Source of the DNA: Rhyzopertha dominica
Taxonomy: Eukaryota > Arthropoda > Insecta > Coleoptera > Bostrichidae
Length of the DNA stretch: 64,000 nt
Reading direction: 5' to 3'
Assembly (NCBI GenBank): GCA_025024175.1
Contig: QCXZ01000137.1
Coordinates: forward strand, 72,416,680 to 72,480,679
A program made the translations under genes and the position numbers. The notes beneath the pieces are model-generated. The model saw only the letters and a program-made list of their open reading frames with translations. It was not told the origin of the DNA and did no database searches. This document shows, one piece after another, positions 33,161-48,100 of this stretch. Position 1 is the stretch's first letter; every line of letters begins with the position of its first letter.

Positions 33161-36100
33161 AGCAAGCAGAAGACCAGGACACCGGTTAGATATACCTACT
33201 AAACAAGCTGGCAGTATGGACAGCGCGGAAGAACTTTCCTCCAAAGAAGCCTATGCAGACTTTATAGAATGTACTGATGATATTCTCGAATTGGTTAACT
33301 CTATATCTCATATCTTTAACTTAAAAATAAAAAAAAGGTTGCAAGATCATACAGGATGGAACAATGGAAATTTGCGCACTTCTTGTTTTCGTTATTACGC
33401 GCCAACTAGCCTCTAAGATTTTATTTTTAGTGAGAATTTATGTTTATGTATTTGTTCACATACGAGAGTTAAAAGATGTTATGTCAAAAGACTGTGGAGG
33501 ACATATTACAGCACCTCTTCTTCTCCGTCCATCTTCTTACAAAAGTTCGTCTAAACAATAAAAAATCTGTGCACCCTAATGTAATGGATGGTCGAGCAAA
33601 ACTTTACACTACTGATAGAAAAAAAAAAACTAAGTTGGATTTAAAACCGATGAAGTAACTACCTTTAGATTCACAGAGAAAAATCATTTAACTATCCATT
33701 CTTTTATTTCTTACAGCAGGTTTATCTTTTTGAAGCTGCATTCGAATATCACTTCAGTACACATTTGGTTCACTTTAGCGAATGTGTGGATTATAGTTTA
33801 AGTTATGGTACTATTCTTTACAAACTTTATAAATACAAATGGTCTCGAAAGTACCACACGTGGTGAGCTTCATATTGCAAAGCGTTGCAGATGTTGCATT
33901 TGCTTGTAACAAAGAAATGTTACCTCTGCCGCACATCCATTGTTAGCTGAGTGAGTGCATGGGTTTGGTCCACAGCTGGTGCAGGAGACTATCTCGTTTG
34001 CAACTGTCGAGTCCCTCTTCTTGTCGCCCTACGGAGAAAAACAGGAGTCAATCAATGTAACTGTGGAAGACACATATGATACGGATGAAGCTTTCGTAAC
34101 AAAAACGTTATATAAGCGTCCTCATAACTGGATTGCTATGTTAGCGTGATATCTTTAAAAATGTTAATCGTGTACAGCACAGCATCAACTTTTAGTACTG
34201 AATGAATGGCTCGTTGGGGTTTTCGAAAACTTACGCTTCNACCTGGTCTTTCGCAAAATGTGGAATAATAAAACTCTTGTTCTATGGGTTCCTAACATAG
34301 AAAANTGCTTTAGTGACTACATTTTTATATATATGCATTTAAGTATTGCTTTTATTGGTATTATAAGCCGACTTATTACATGAATAAGCTTTGCGGTCTA
34401 GAAGAAATGTGGGAAAATGAAACTTAGGCCCGCATGCATTAGCATTAGCCCACAAGCGCTGAAATGAAATGTGATAAGCAATAGGCTCTTAGCTATTATT
34501 GATATCCTACGAATATTTCTTTTCATTGGGATGTTTCTGTTCTCTATAATATAAAGTGCAGTATTGTTTTATACAAACTTTTAAATATGTGGAAAATAAC
34601 TGTATAATGATCCCTGTAAATCATTTAACTTGTCTTTATTATGTTTTCGTTCGTTTATTCAGTTAAATAAACCTTTAGTTTACTAATTTTGTTTATAGAA
34701 CAACATAATTTAAACTTCACGACTCAGTAGCCGGTACAGTTACCGTGCTTACCTAAGAAGCATAATATTGTTCCAGTAAAGAAATGAAGATGATTACCCT
34801 AACCATAAATGTAATTCCTGTGAAACCTTTTACACATTTAATTGAGGTAACCGTCCGGACGTTTATAAATTTTATAAAGGGTGCAATTAAGTAGGTAAGT
34901 GTGAAAAAATCAGGAGTGATTCTTTGTGAAAAAATAAAGTGGGCCTTTCATGTACAAAAATTCTTTAGGAATATCCATTTGCCCAAAGAGTGGTCTTTAG
35001 TTTTTTCTGAAATACTAAAGAAGTGACACAAATTGATTAAGTAAAGATTTTCAGCTATCGAGAAGGCAATTTATAAACAATTTGTTAATTTCCCCCTTCA
35101 GCTATAAGGGGTAAAAAGCCACCTAATTCAAAATCATTTTCCAATAGCCTCATCCATTCTGAATAAAAAAAGCTCTCATGATTTTTTTTGTAAACTTAAT
35201 AATTTTGTAGCAAAATGGTTATTTAGCTTCAATTACATGCATTCAGAGAAAACAAAAGCTACTTTTATGGTACTTTCTCTAAGGGGGTGTATTTTCTCAA
35301 GGATCGTTCAAATGACATTCATATAGAATGNAAGACCCACCCTATTTTTCCACNGNGAATAACCCCCAAATTTTTGCCCAACTGTTTAGTTATATCTCGT
35401 ATATGAATTAAGACACTCCTTGAAGAGACAAGTAATATTATTTTAATAGACACTTTTCTCAGGAAATTAAAAAGCAGCCATATCTGTGCGTTCTTGATTA
35501 GAGTGGGATCTCAAAATCTATTTATTACAGAGATATATTAAGATGAACAACGGTCGTGAAAGCCTGCATTCTATTATTAAATATTATTTTGTCAGAGATG
35601 CTTTGAATAACGAATTTTTTATTAAAATACAATGCTGTTGAAGGAATTTCCAGAAACTAGGCAGTTCTGTTAAATATAGAAGGATCTACAAATTGAATTT
35701 TACTAGTTTCATAGATATCCTAGGACGGAGTTAAAACAAAACGATCTGTGATAACAGATTAAAAAGTAAAAGTATTTTTTAAAGAAAATAATAGAGCATC
35801 TACAGATTCTCTGTATGTATGCCCTAAAACTTTTTGGAGGTGAAGCAAGGATTGGTAACCGCCCCTGAAAAATGTATTCCATGCTCGTGAGATATTATTC
35901 ACGCTCATTAAGCTGGCTTGTGCTGGACTAGATACAGCTTTTTCTCTTTAGTCCACACATTTAATTAGCATAGTTGTATCCTTAAGTTGCTGTTTACGTT
36001 TAGACATCTAATCATAATTTTCCCTATAAACATTAATCTATTTATGTGTAAGCGAAAAATGATGTAAGAAATAATGAAAGCGATCGTATCATGTTATTAG

Positions 36101-39100
36101 AAAAGAAATGGTTGAAAAAATTAGTATCCCTCGAAGGCAGTCCGTTAACACGCAGGAATGACAATCATGCGCATGCAGGATGCGCCATAGCTTGTGCTTG
36201 GTGTGCACGATGCTGAAGGATTTTAGCTAAAATATCCTAGGCTTACCAAGGGACTTGCCAGAATAATGCCTATCCTGCTGAGAACAGCGGGCAGTCGCTG
36301 CAACAATAGACCAAAACAAAAAACGTACAGTCTTATCAGCCATCGACAGTAGCTGGGCCTCTCGCCCTTTGTAAAACGGTTACATACTCGTTAGGGTCCA
36401 TGCTGGAGACGTAAAAAAACGACAAAACTTCACTTTTATTTACAGGCGTTTGCCAACAAAAGGGTGGATTTTACGTTAGTTCCTGCACGCTGTTGTAGTA
36501 TTGTTTGCATAACATCAAACCAAGTGAAAAAGGAACTAAACTCTTAGTGTTTTAAAAGAACGTCGTTGCTTAAAAATTTACGACAAAACTTGTAAATTGT
36601 ATGAATAATTAAGAATCTAAGCCAAGCAAAGTAGCTAGGTAAAGGCGAACCCGCTGATGAGGTTCTTGGATTAGATAAACTTATAATGTATTTTGTACAC
36701 TGTAAAATATCTACATGTTTTATATTTCTAAACTCTAATATCTGTCTCCAAGGTTGGTGGTTGCAAAGTTCATACTTAGTTGCGGTACTGTGGTTGGAGT
36801 TCAATTCCTACCACACTACTTCACCGCACTTGAGTTTTTTAACTGAAGGAACATTTTTTAGACCGAACGGCATTTTTGTAAAACAGTATATTCCTCGGCT
36901 AACTAACCCGGGATCACCTACCTCTGCTATATCCCAAATTGCGCGCAATTTTCGCTTGTATTTAGCACTTAGTAATACTCAGACTGAAGGTTGTAGCATG
37001 AAACAAATCAAGTTTACGTTGAAGTTTTTAGAAACTACTTAACGAGCACTAATAAAGAAATTCAGTCAATTCGCTTCAAATTTTTTTTGAAAGTTTGATG
37101 GCATTAGGTGTAAGAACGTGTCCTTTGAACTGATCACACTATAACCTTACTTGAAACTGGTTAAATGACTTGACTAGGTGTATCGAAGGCCTTCCTCATA
37201 GTATGTTATTTACTTGTATTAAAGCAGACAGGCTGGTACTTCTATTTGTTTTATTTGTCGATGATGCGAATCTAGCTGATGAAAATATATACTAGTGTGA
37301 TAAAAAAAAGTATGATAGGAAATCAAACCCCACCAACAACATTCTTGCTATTGTTGATACTTTATATTAAAAAAAATAAATTACTTTTTTATAAACTTTG
37401 AAAGGACAGACTTTGTAGGTTCCTAGGATCCGTCGAGACTTTAGTCACAGCAGTTGTTGTTCCATAGNGCGGAACCTGGCATTTTGCAATAAATGTTTAA
37501 GCAACGTATCACAAACCACTCACGTGACATGCAGTACTATAGTAACATGCAAGTAAGAGTAAAGAACAGAGTACAGACAATTGCAAGAACGTACAGTATA
37601 AAAAGTGATTCAAACTAACTTGTCAAAGAAAACAGAGACGAGAGTGAATGATCTGACTTTAGTGGACACATAAATTGTTATTATTTACATTTAGATGTTG
37701 TTTTAAATTTGGCAGTGCTTCCTTGAATAAGACATTTCTCGCCATCAAACCGTAATTTACAATCATCAAACACAACTATTTAATGCAAAAGATTAGAGCG
37801 ACTTCGTTAAAACCAACCTGGGTTACAGGGTTCTCCCCTGGGCGATAGACAACGTTGTGTAGAGGTCTTTTTCTGCCCACGTAATTGACGCAGACGAACT
37901 CTAGCAGAGACGCATATATGAAGCACATGCACACACCATCCCATACGTTCATGGCGGTTAAATTCGATACTACGGGCAATGTGGAACGGAAACCATTGGA
38001 GGTTGTGAAAAAGTTGAGCATCGTTGTTACACCTGGGACATAAGAAGTATCCTCATAGCAACTAAAATACGCATAAATAATTTTTATTTTATTTATACTC
38101 CAGTCCACTTTAGTGAGTATTTTTAATAAGTGAATATTTTTCTAACAAATATATGCCGCTTTCACCTGAAATCTGAATATTTCCGGTCACAGTTGGCTAA
38201 CCCATTTAACTACCATTAATAATCAATAAAACGAAGAAGTTTTACAAAGCCATACTAACCCGGGAGGGAGGAATATTTTTTCTGTATAGGGTGAGCCACT
38301 TAAATCAAATTTAAATTTAAATTTGAATTTCCCGGCATATAATAGTTCCGCGATAATCAAGAGGGTTCGTGCTGGGCGTTCCGTTCGGCAACTAAAATGA
38401 CTGGATTCTTTGGTTAATCGAGATTAATTGTGTACGACATTGTTGCTAAATATAATGCTTCTGAGAAGTCTGGGGAGGTTCTGATAACACGTCAAAGAAG
38501 ATTCATCCCAGAAAACGCATGACATGACAGGGCTCAGGTGTGGTGTCCAATGAAGGTGACGGCATGCCGCCGTATTTATTTAAGAAAAGAAGTTCATGTG
38601 TGTGTTCTGACGAATGCGATGAAACTGTGGATGATGATATGTGTTCCGAAGGGACGGTGCGCCAGATGCGTTACCAGATAACGTGGGCATGTTGTGGTCT
38701 AAAGGGTTCTTGCTTCTGATAGCTCGGATTTGAACCCCCTCGGCTTCGATGTTTGGAGCGTAATCAAAAGAGTTACTGGCAAGTCTACATACTCCAATAT
38801 TTCATCATTACGTACCGCTATCGGTCATGCGTGGAGGCGGTCATTGCGGCTGAGGGAGGTTAAAATCGCACAATTCAACCCACATAACCCACATGTCGCA
38901 TAACTGATATGAAAGAGGATTTTTTGGACGATATTTTTTTTTTAAAAAAGGTTTAACTTGTCCGGAATATGCGCCCATAGTTGTTTACCTACTAACAGAA
39001 ATTTTTACTGCAGTGGGTCTTTTTCGTATGCACTTCGGACGATGTTCTTTAATTTAAAATGAAGCTTTTTATTGTCCTATAGTTTCTTTCTCTATATCTG

Positions 39101-42100
39101 AGCAGTTTAGTTGTAACTTTTGTTCTTGTAGCGTTGAGGCAACTAACCCCGGCCTCTTGTGACAACTATCTCCAAACGGGTGACAGTTGCCACATATACA
39201 TCACTTATAAACAAAGTAGGGTTGTATGTACTGAGATTAGAAATATAAGAAATATTCGATCTAATAAAAAAAATTGTGACAGCTAGACCTATCCTCCTAC
39301 TCCAGTCACAAGTCAGCGTCGTACTGGACAAGAGTGGACGATTGAGGTTTCATATAGTAATTCAAGTCCCCTATTCGCCAGATATGGTTTATCTTGACTT
39401 TAGTTTGTTTTAAAAACTGAAAAAGCTTTTACTATCAAGAGATATAGGTCATATGCTGAAGAGATTGCTGTAACTAATGCCTATTTTGAAGATGTGGGGA
39501 AATATGCCTATATGGACGAAATAAGGGCCTCCTGAAAAACATTGATTCTGATAGTTAAATGGTTTTATGAAAGTTTGGTTTATCTCGTCTGATTTTCAGT
39601 GTCAGAGGATACCTGCTTGAAGTTTGGACTGCTTCTTATCGAAGAACAGTTCAAAAAGTAGGAAGCATTCTTCTCTTATACAATGCAAAAATTTCGTATT
39701 TAGTAATGGGTTTGTAAGATACTTGCTTATGTGATGTTTTTTTTTAAAACATGGACTAATTTTAGTCTTTTAGTGGAGGAAGCACATACTTCCATATACC
39801 TATTGCAGGCTTTTTATAAATGATTAATGCAACGCTGTCGGCGTTGATTTCTGAATTCTTTGTGCCGCCTTTTTGTAACCGCTGCCAAGCTGCAATGGGC
39901 ACGGCGATAGTAGCAACCTTCGCAGATTAATGTCACACCACAGCTCCAAAATATGAGCTTCCTGCAACCTTAAAGCCAATTATCCTACAAAACAGTAGAT
40001 AATATGTTGAAAATACACACTCCCAGGCGTTTTCTCATACTAAAATATATCAAATAATTCAATAATCGACAGATGACAAGTTAGTAATAGTTGTGTTCAC
40101 CTTCCTGAGAGGCGGCAAATTGATTTAATCGATAATTTCCATAAGCGCCCTGGATGCATTAATCATTTACAGAAACCCTGTACATTACTAAGATCGTTGA
40201 AAATAGCTTCGGAAGGTTTGCTCTGTTGTGCAAAAAGTTACATACGCTCTTTATTGTTGATCCATCTGAAAAGAAATGCATAGATTTAGCCGTGCCTCTG
40301 TTATATGAAAGTTAAAACTACAATTGATCCTTATCGGATACTTTTAAAGTTCTTCTACACAAACGGCAGAAAGCTAAGTAGATTTCAGCAAGAATTGTTA
40401 CGATTAAAGATAGCAGCGATAACTTTTATTGTGTTGTGCATTTGCGTGAACAGCCATTTTCCCTATATGTCGCTAGTACTGTAAAAGTGTTGACACAGCC
40501 GTTATTCGTGCGCGCTTATTCAAATCAGATTTATCTCCAAGGAACAGTAAAATGACCCAAAATGCCCAAAGCATTTGGGAAGTTTGCGATGATGCGACCC
40601 TGCTGAATAAGTTGTCTTTATCGCACGTGCTAGCATCGATCCGTTTTCAAAATTTAATGCATACCAAGCACGCATTCTAAATAAATAGAACACAGTTCTG
40701 GTTTCAAAAGTCTAATATCTCCCAATTATGGCTCGGCGGTGTATCGAGACTGATGACGCACGTCAGTGATGAATATTAATTAAATCCAGACGATTGATTA
40801 TTTACTTAATATGGGGGTTGGTTTCGCAATTACTTTAAAAATACCCCCGCATCCTTGATTTGTCCTTACCAATCATGACCCTCGCCGGAACAGCATTCCA
40901 TTCCAACCAAAACGTGATGAATGATGAGGTGACTAAAATTATGCCTGGTATAAATACAGTGGTAAAGTAAAACGCCCTGTCCCTCGTAAATATCAGGTCC
41001 ACCTTTAAACAACTGTAGTTACCTGAAAATGCAAAAATAGCATTACATGTATGTAGCTCGCCGTAGCAAAGTTTCGATAAGGACAATACATGGCAAGAGC
41101 GAATGTTCTTGAATTTAATATGTACATACACGCACAGTTAATGCTGCGGTGCACGCGTTCCAGGCTGACGTTGAATGCGGATACAGAAAATGTACTAGAG
41201 AGATAAAAATCTGAGTTGTGCTCGATATCAACGTAGTACAATTACATTTCAGACTTGACTAATTCATAAGCGAAATACAATGAGGTTTGCTGGCATGTTT
41301 CGGGGAGGACTGGGCAAAGCACTCATTTCTTTTACAAAAATAAGCTAAATTGAAAATTCAGTTACTTTTACTAAATATTGTTCCGTCAAAAACAAAATTG
41401 CCTTCTTCGATATGAGAAAGTGTTGATCTTTTTTATATAAAATTAACATTGTCAATACTATACTGTCCTTTTAGTAATTTTACTTGCGTCCTTTCACATC
41501 GTTTTATGACTCATTAGCTGCCCTTTGACAGTTCTAACGTAGAACCATAGGCAATTCTGGAGCTTCAATTGCATCAAGAGAATAAGAAGGGCGTAATTAC
41601 ATTATAACCATGAAATTATTCTCAAAATTATTTGAATATTAGATTTAAAATCATGGAATTAAGTGACAAAGAAGGGACTTTGTTATTTGTTAAAAACTGT
41701 AATAGTTTGAAGCTTGACCAGCATTTACAAATACTTCCTAGCGAATGCGTTAGAAAATCACAATATTCTGTTTTTATTGCTATATGTACTTAAATCTTAC
41801 GAATATAAAAGATCTACGTTTAGAAGGGTTTGGATGTAAATGAAAATTAAATGAAATATGCAGGTTCATTAAGGTCAGGCCTCATGCCATGGGTAAACAA
41901 CATACTGCCAGCTGCAGTTGAACTTATGAAAATTATACTGGTTGATTTATTCCAACAAATGCACTCTATGGCTCTCTTCAGGTAGCCGCATATCAAAAGA
42001 TATAACAGAACAGCTTTTACAAAAGCTGCATATGTGGATGCGATTTTTTTCAATAAGCCTGAAACAAGAGGTAAGAGGGGGCGATAATCTTATTGTTATT

Positions 42101-45100
42101 GTTTTTCAAATCGATAGAAAATTTAGCTACAGCACTTACGGTAGGTATTTCTGAGGCAAAAATTCCATAAAGTATTTGGATATGGACACATTGTATGACT
42201 TACGTGAAAGCGCTGTAACTGCAAAAAGAGTTAGCCCCGAACTAAATGCTATGCTAATCGCAGTGATTTTTGCAGTAAATTATAAAAAAAAAAATTGGGC
42301 CCCTAAATCAACTGTTTACTTCATAGATACGATGTTGCAATACAGAAATGAACGAGCCTACCCATATAATTTATTGATAATACGCTTTAGTTTTGTTTGA
42401 ATATATAAATATATATTGCACAGTTCTTTATAATAGAATATATTTGGATCACAAAGAAGAATTTTTCAGACTAAAATGTCTGTCGCGTATAACGAAGAAT
42501 ACCAGATAGTACTTGAAAAAAATAATCATTCAACCCAGGTTTAAAGTTGCAGTAGCAGTTAGATTTTGTTTTCATAAGTAGTACTTAAATTGAAATATTC
42601 AGCTTCTGTAGCTATAAAAGTGAAAGTATTTTAACAAAAAATAAGCAGTTATCTACCAGAATAATAATATTTAACAGGCACACATTAGATCTCACATAGA
42701 ATTACGATCAAGAACCACGAAGGCAGAGTTTATTTTGGAAAAATAGCCCATGAGTGTCGTACGATTTTCGCAATAGTAGCAGTAGATGATTTTTTCTGTA
42801 ATAAAATACTTTTTGAAGAAATATAAATAGCTAGGTTTTGTCTTTTGTTTTTGAGCTACTGCCGATATCGTTATTTTTGTGTAATTCCGAAATGTCAGAT
42901 ATATTTTTTAGTTATAAATATAGAACAAAATTAACAAAACACTTTTTTCTACAGCCGTCAAAAAATCGTGACATTTATGCATGGTTACCTATGCGCGAAG
43001 TTTGACGTTTTTTCACCGTGAAAAAATATTATTTTTTCACGGTCTCACAGTGAAAAAATAATATTTTTTAACTGTGCAGGCAACGTCAAACTTCGCGCAT
43101 AGGTAACCATGCATAAATGTCACGATTTTTTGACGGCTGTAGAAAAAGTCAATTTTCAGATCATTTTGTTCCAACTAATTTCTGTTACTTTTTTCTTCAT
43201 CTGGAGGCTGTAGAAAAAACGATGTTTGTATTTCGTGGCGAAATTCATGTTTTAATGGCGCCTTCGAATGTCTTTTAGGTCTCGACCTGGCGGTCTCGAC
43301 TAAAATAACATTCTCAGGCGCCATTAAAAAAACACTCATTTCGCGCACTTAATACAAAAATTACTATTTTCTAGAATACAATGGTATTGCCAAATATGTT
43401 TTTATCTTTTCTGCTGATTAAGTTATGATGCAAATAGTTGCCCATGACATATTTAAATATTTTAAATATTTTTGTGGTTACGACGATACAGCACATGTTA
43501 GTCATATTTGTAATGGTTTTTGGAAAAAAAGTCCTTTATGTATTTTATGTCTGTTCGGTGTTGGCTGTTGCTGTCTTGGCTACTTTGATAAGTAATAATG
43601 CAATAATGTAGTTTTGTAATTTTAATTGTCTTTTGGGTTTTTAAACAAAATTTAAAGCGCTGGATTTTTTGAGAAGAGCCTAAAAAGTATATAAAAAATG
43701 AGCAAGCCGACAGCTGAATGTATTGCATGCGGTAGTGGCAATTAGCTGTATTTATAGTATACAGTTGAACAGGACCCAGAGGTTTCTCGCAAGCGAATAT
43801 CAGGATAAAAAACCACATAAAAATAGACAAATACATAATTTACACCTTAGAGACCAAGGAAGGCGCCTTCCATCTTGCAAATGGTCTTTAAACAACTTGC
43901 AGAACGATATATGAACTGCTCAATTAAACATTAGTAGCGATGGCGTAATTTACAGCAACAATCTACATTGGTTTAACAAAAATGTAGGTAATAGGAGAAA
44001 GCTACTTAGAGAATTTCGCATAACAATACTTTGAACTTGTTAGAAGTTTTGCCACCCTAATTTAACTTCTATGGATTACTTTTCTATGATTGTATTAAAG
44101 ATAAATAGACGAAATACAATGGAACAATCAGGACTCAATTTTTAAAATACTAAAAGGAATAAAACACATCCGCAAATCTCAAACGCTACACAATCTATTA
44201 AAGAAGATACAGCGTTTGTTTTCGCAACAACGGGGCACAATTTGAGCATTTTTGTAGTTACCTTTGTTTATTACTACTCTTTCTGTTAATTTTGTTATAA
44301 CTTTGTTCGCAAATTTATATAAGTCTAATACCTTCAATAGGCACCTATATATTGATAACTTTTTCATTTGTACTTTTGGTATTAAATGTTAAATATTTAG
44401 CTTTGCAATAAAAGCACGCTATGTTATCAAATCAGTTGTCTTCGACACGCTCTTGTGCAACCTAAGCAGAAAATGAAAAAGGAACGATTTTATAAAAACC
44501 ATTAAGTAAAAATATTTTTTATGTCATATATCGTCGTAATCAGAAAATGCAACTGTGCATCATGCCTAAAAGGTTAAAAACAAAAAAATATTTTTATAAG
44601 ACTCCTGTATTCAAGAAATAAGAACAAAATAATTTAAGAATATATTTTTCGTATCTTAATACTTCAAAAAAGCACAAATCTAGACAATTTACCGATAGTT
44701 GAAAGACAAAAGAGGAAAGCTAATTATTGATGGCTCCATCGTAAGTGTCCTCGTTTCTAAGATGTGGTAGTCCGATATGGACAAATTAACATTTGTTTAT
44801 AAAATATTACCTGTTTGCCCAATCCTTCCTTACACAGAGAAATATAGGTATAGGAACCCCACTGAATATTAAATTTGGTTACAGTCCGTTCGTGGAAGCT
44901 GCTAGCTTATATATGCACCACGCTTCATTTTATTGACAGCTTTATATCACTATGTGTATTAATACCTATTATTAGTATTAATTATGTCTATACCTGCATT
45001 TCTCATCTGACATGATTAAAAATTTATATATTGTGCAAATGGATGTAATGGTACTCGTATATGTAATATGTACAATAGAATATGAAGAATGTTGACATGA

Positions 45101-48100
45101 GATGGTACAGTTGCCGGCTTTCGCTAAAACAAAGGCATGATTCAAACTAGAAGGAATACAAGACAAATTTTGTAAACATTTCTTGCTCATATGCACAACT
45201 CGTGATATCTAACCTTGTGTTTCAAATCGTTTTTGGCAGAGGTCACATGGATTCATTCCCTTTGCTTCCCACCTTCCGTTCTCTCCAACTGTAACACACA
45301 CAACACCCCCACCTAATATTGTCTATAGATTACAAGCATGTGTAAGGGAACTCTCACATTTCAATCATTTGACTAAACTGCCTAAATACTTTTTCATCTA
45401 AGTTGTGCATATGTGTGCATTGTTTGTAGCTCTAAACTGTGTATAGTGTATGAGGTAACAGAAATTAAATGTAGACACTTTCAAATCAGTATACTTACGT
45501 ATTTGTATCTTTAAGAGAATTATAAACGTTTCTTTTGAAACCCTTACTGAGATTGCGCTTCTCAATACAAATTGTGTATGTATTCTAAACATTTACAAAA
45601 ATAACCATGAAAATAATTCATTAACTAAGCAGGACAATATCCAACCCTTATAACAAAAAGAAAAAATAAACAGGCCTACAACAGTAAGCTTGGTCAATTT
45701 ATTTACAGTCAGACCAAAGTTGTAGTTACTGTTGTTGCCTAAGTTTATAAAAGACGAATACAGTAAACGTATTGTAGTGTAAAAAGTGTATGGAAAACAT
45801 ATTTCAAAGCAATATAGTATATTTCAGTCAACTTCTTTTTAAAAGCAAAGACTCGGTAAGGATTCATTCTTATCAATAAAAAAATAAATCCAATGAGGAT
45901 GTGGTGAAAGCTAAACGAATCTGACTGAATACACAAAAAAAACTTTTTCTAGTGGTAAGTTGCCCGAGCGTTTGAACATATGGGACCAGTACATTGAAAA
46001 AAAAGTTTGCTTCGTTATTTGTCTTTCGTTATTGTTATAGCTCTATATATGAACGTTTAGGCCAAAAGCGTATTTCCTTGATTAAATGTACCACCGCATG
46101 AAGTTGACGAAGTATCAAGTTGAGTTTAAATATGCATAATCAAACTAGAAACAGATTATGCGGTTACTAAATTTTATAGATCACGATATTCTTTTAACAT
46201 GCAGAGCGTTGCGTACCACTTCCCGAATTTCCCACCATTATAACTGGGGCAACTTGTTATGCTATGCGGTACACTGAACTTGGTAACTTCAGTTTTTGGT
46301 CATTTTTCTTTGCCGCACAAAGCTATGAATCCTAATTACCTGGTTAGTTTAAAAAATACAACTGTACGAGGTGTAAGTAATAAACTATGAAATGTAGGTA
46401 TTGAAAGCACAAAACGAACAGCAATATTTAACCTTTAGAATAATAATTGTTGTATTTACAGAATTTTAATGACAAAAGGTGAAGCACTATATCGAATTAA
46501 ACGTAGTAAATTGTGGGATTTCTGTTTATCTAAGATACGTACCTCGCCAACTAGACTTCTGAGGGCAAACTAACGTCTTATTTTCTATTAGATAAGCATT
46601 AAGTGTAGTCAGACTAGGAGACTTCCCCAAAACGTCTTCTCCATTCTTCCAAACGTACGTAATCGCAGACTCCTCATAAGATACTAGGAAAAAACTCTAT
46701 TATATGCAATATAACTAAAAAGATATCAAACCACTTACTACTTTCCATTGCAAATGAACATAACGGATCATCAAATGGAAATATATTAAGGCTACCCTGA
46801 CAGGATAATATAAGATGTCGCCTAGAACAAAAATACACAAAGATGAGATGGAAGTTTATATTTCTGTAAGAGACAAATATAGTAACGGCATAAATGAAAA
46901 AAAAAACGACATAAACGGTAGTTCGCATGCCGAAGCAATTGTTTTGTGTTGTAGCAGTAATATAAGTTTTAACATGGCACTAAAGTTTCAAAACGTTTGT
47001 GTTTGTCAAGTATAATAGCAATGATATTCCCGGTAAAGTGCGGAAGGTTGTCCAAGTTTTATGCTTCCTCGTAACCAAGTTTATGCGATACTTAGTAATG
47101 ATGTTTTAGAAGCCTCGATCCAAGGGAGAGGGGGGTATTATGAAAAGTTTTCTTGTATTGCATTACCAAAAAAAACCATACATATTTCTTTCATTTATAT
47201 TATCAACGAGTATGACAAATGGTATCAAGTCCGCGGATCTCCCAGGTCAATCGATAAGACCTTTTATTTTAAAGCTGGCTGAAAGATAATCTTATCGGAA
47301 CTTTAACTCATTAACTCACTAACAAATGTAATGATTGTCATTTTGTATAATTTTGTTCAGCATCAACATAATTAGGCGGATAGAGGTAGCTATGACCGTT
47401 AATAGTGCCATTAAAAAAGCTGGTTTGTCAGAAATTGAAATGAAAATTTGGATTGTCAGTTTTTTCGTTTATTAACTCACAAAGTTTGAAAAACCGGATG
47501 TAGTGAGTTAGATACATGTGGTACGGCTTGTAATCTCTAGGAATCTTTGTATAATAACTTTGTCAGAAACTCCCGCCACTGCAGACAATGTTCTGATACC
47601 ACAGAAGTTGTTGACTAATTTCAAGACATATGCATTACTTTCGTTAAATGAATTTGCTGTACATCTAGCGCATTCTCTATCTTTAAAAAAAAGGTAATCG
47701 CTGCTTCCTATTAGATACTCGTTACTCATACACATTGGTTATTTTTGCACAGCATCTGAACACTGAGGTTAAAAATGATACCTACTGCTTATTGACAACT
47801 ACAAGTAACAACACTGCCATAAACAGATAATCATCTTCAACAGAAACACAACAATTGAATTATGCATCCAATATTTTGCTAAGCAATACAATAGACGAGG
47901 ACACCTGGAACGTCCTGGATAGGCTAACTATGGATAAGGCCATCAACACGGCTGATGAAGCAAAGGAAGACACAGATCAAGAAGTTCGAGTCCAACATGG
48001 ACACGTTTAGATGATATCACCACTCGCCAAGGGATTAAACTATGCAATATCCCCAAACAACATCCCAAAGGATGCTGCCGCCTACATAGCCGAAGAAGTG

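Noticed and set aside
32982..33182. Open frame rich in Tyr-Ile
   Set aside because: It is a translation of the (TA)n microsatellite.
36544..37042. Overlapping open frames on both strands (86 and 118 codons)
   Set aside because: No family resemblance and no splice logic with the channel exons on either side.
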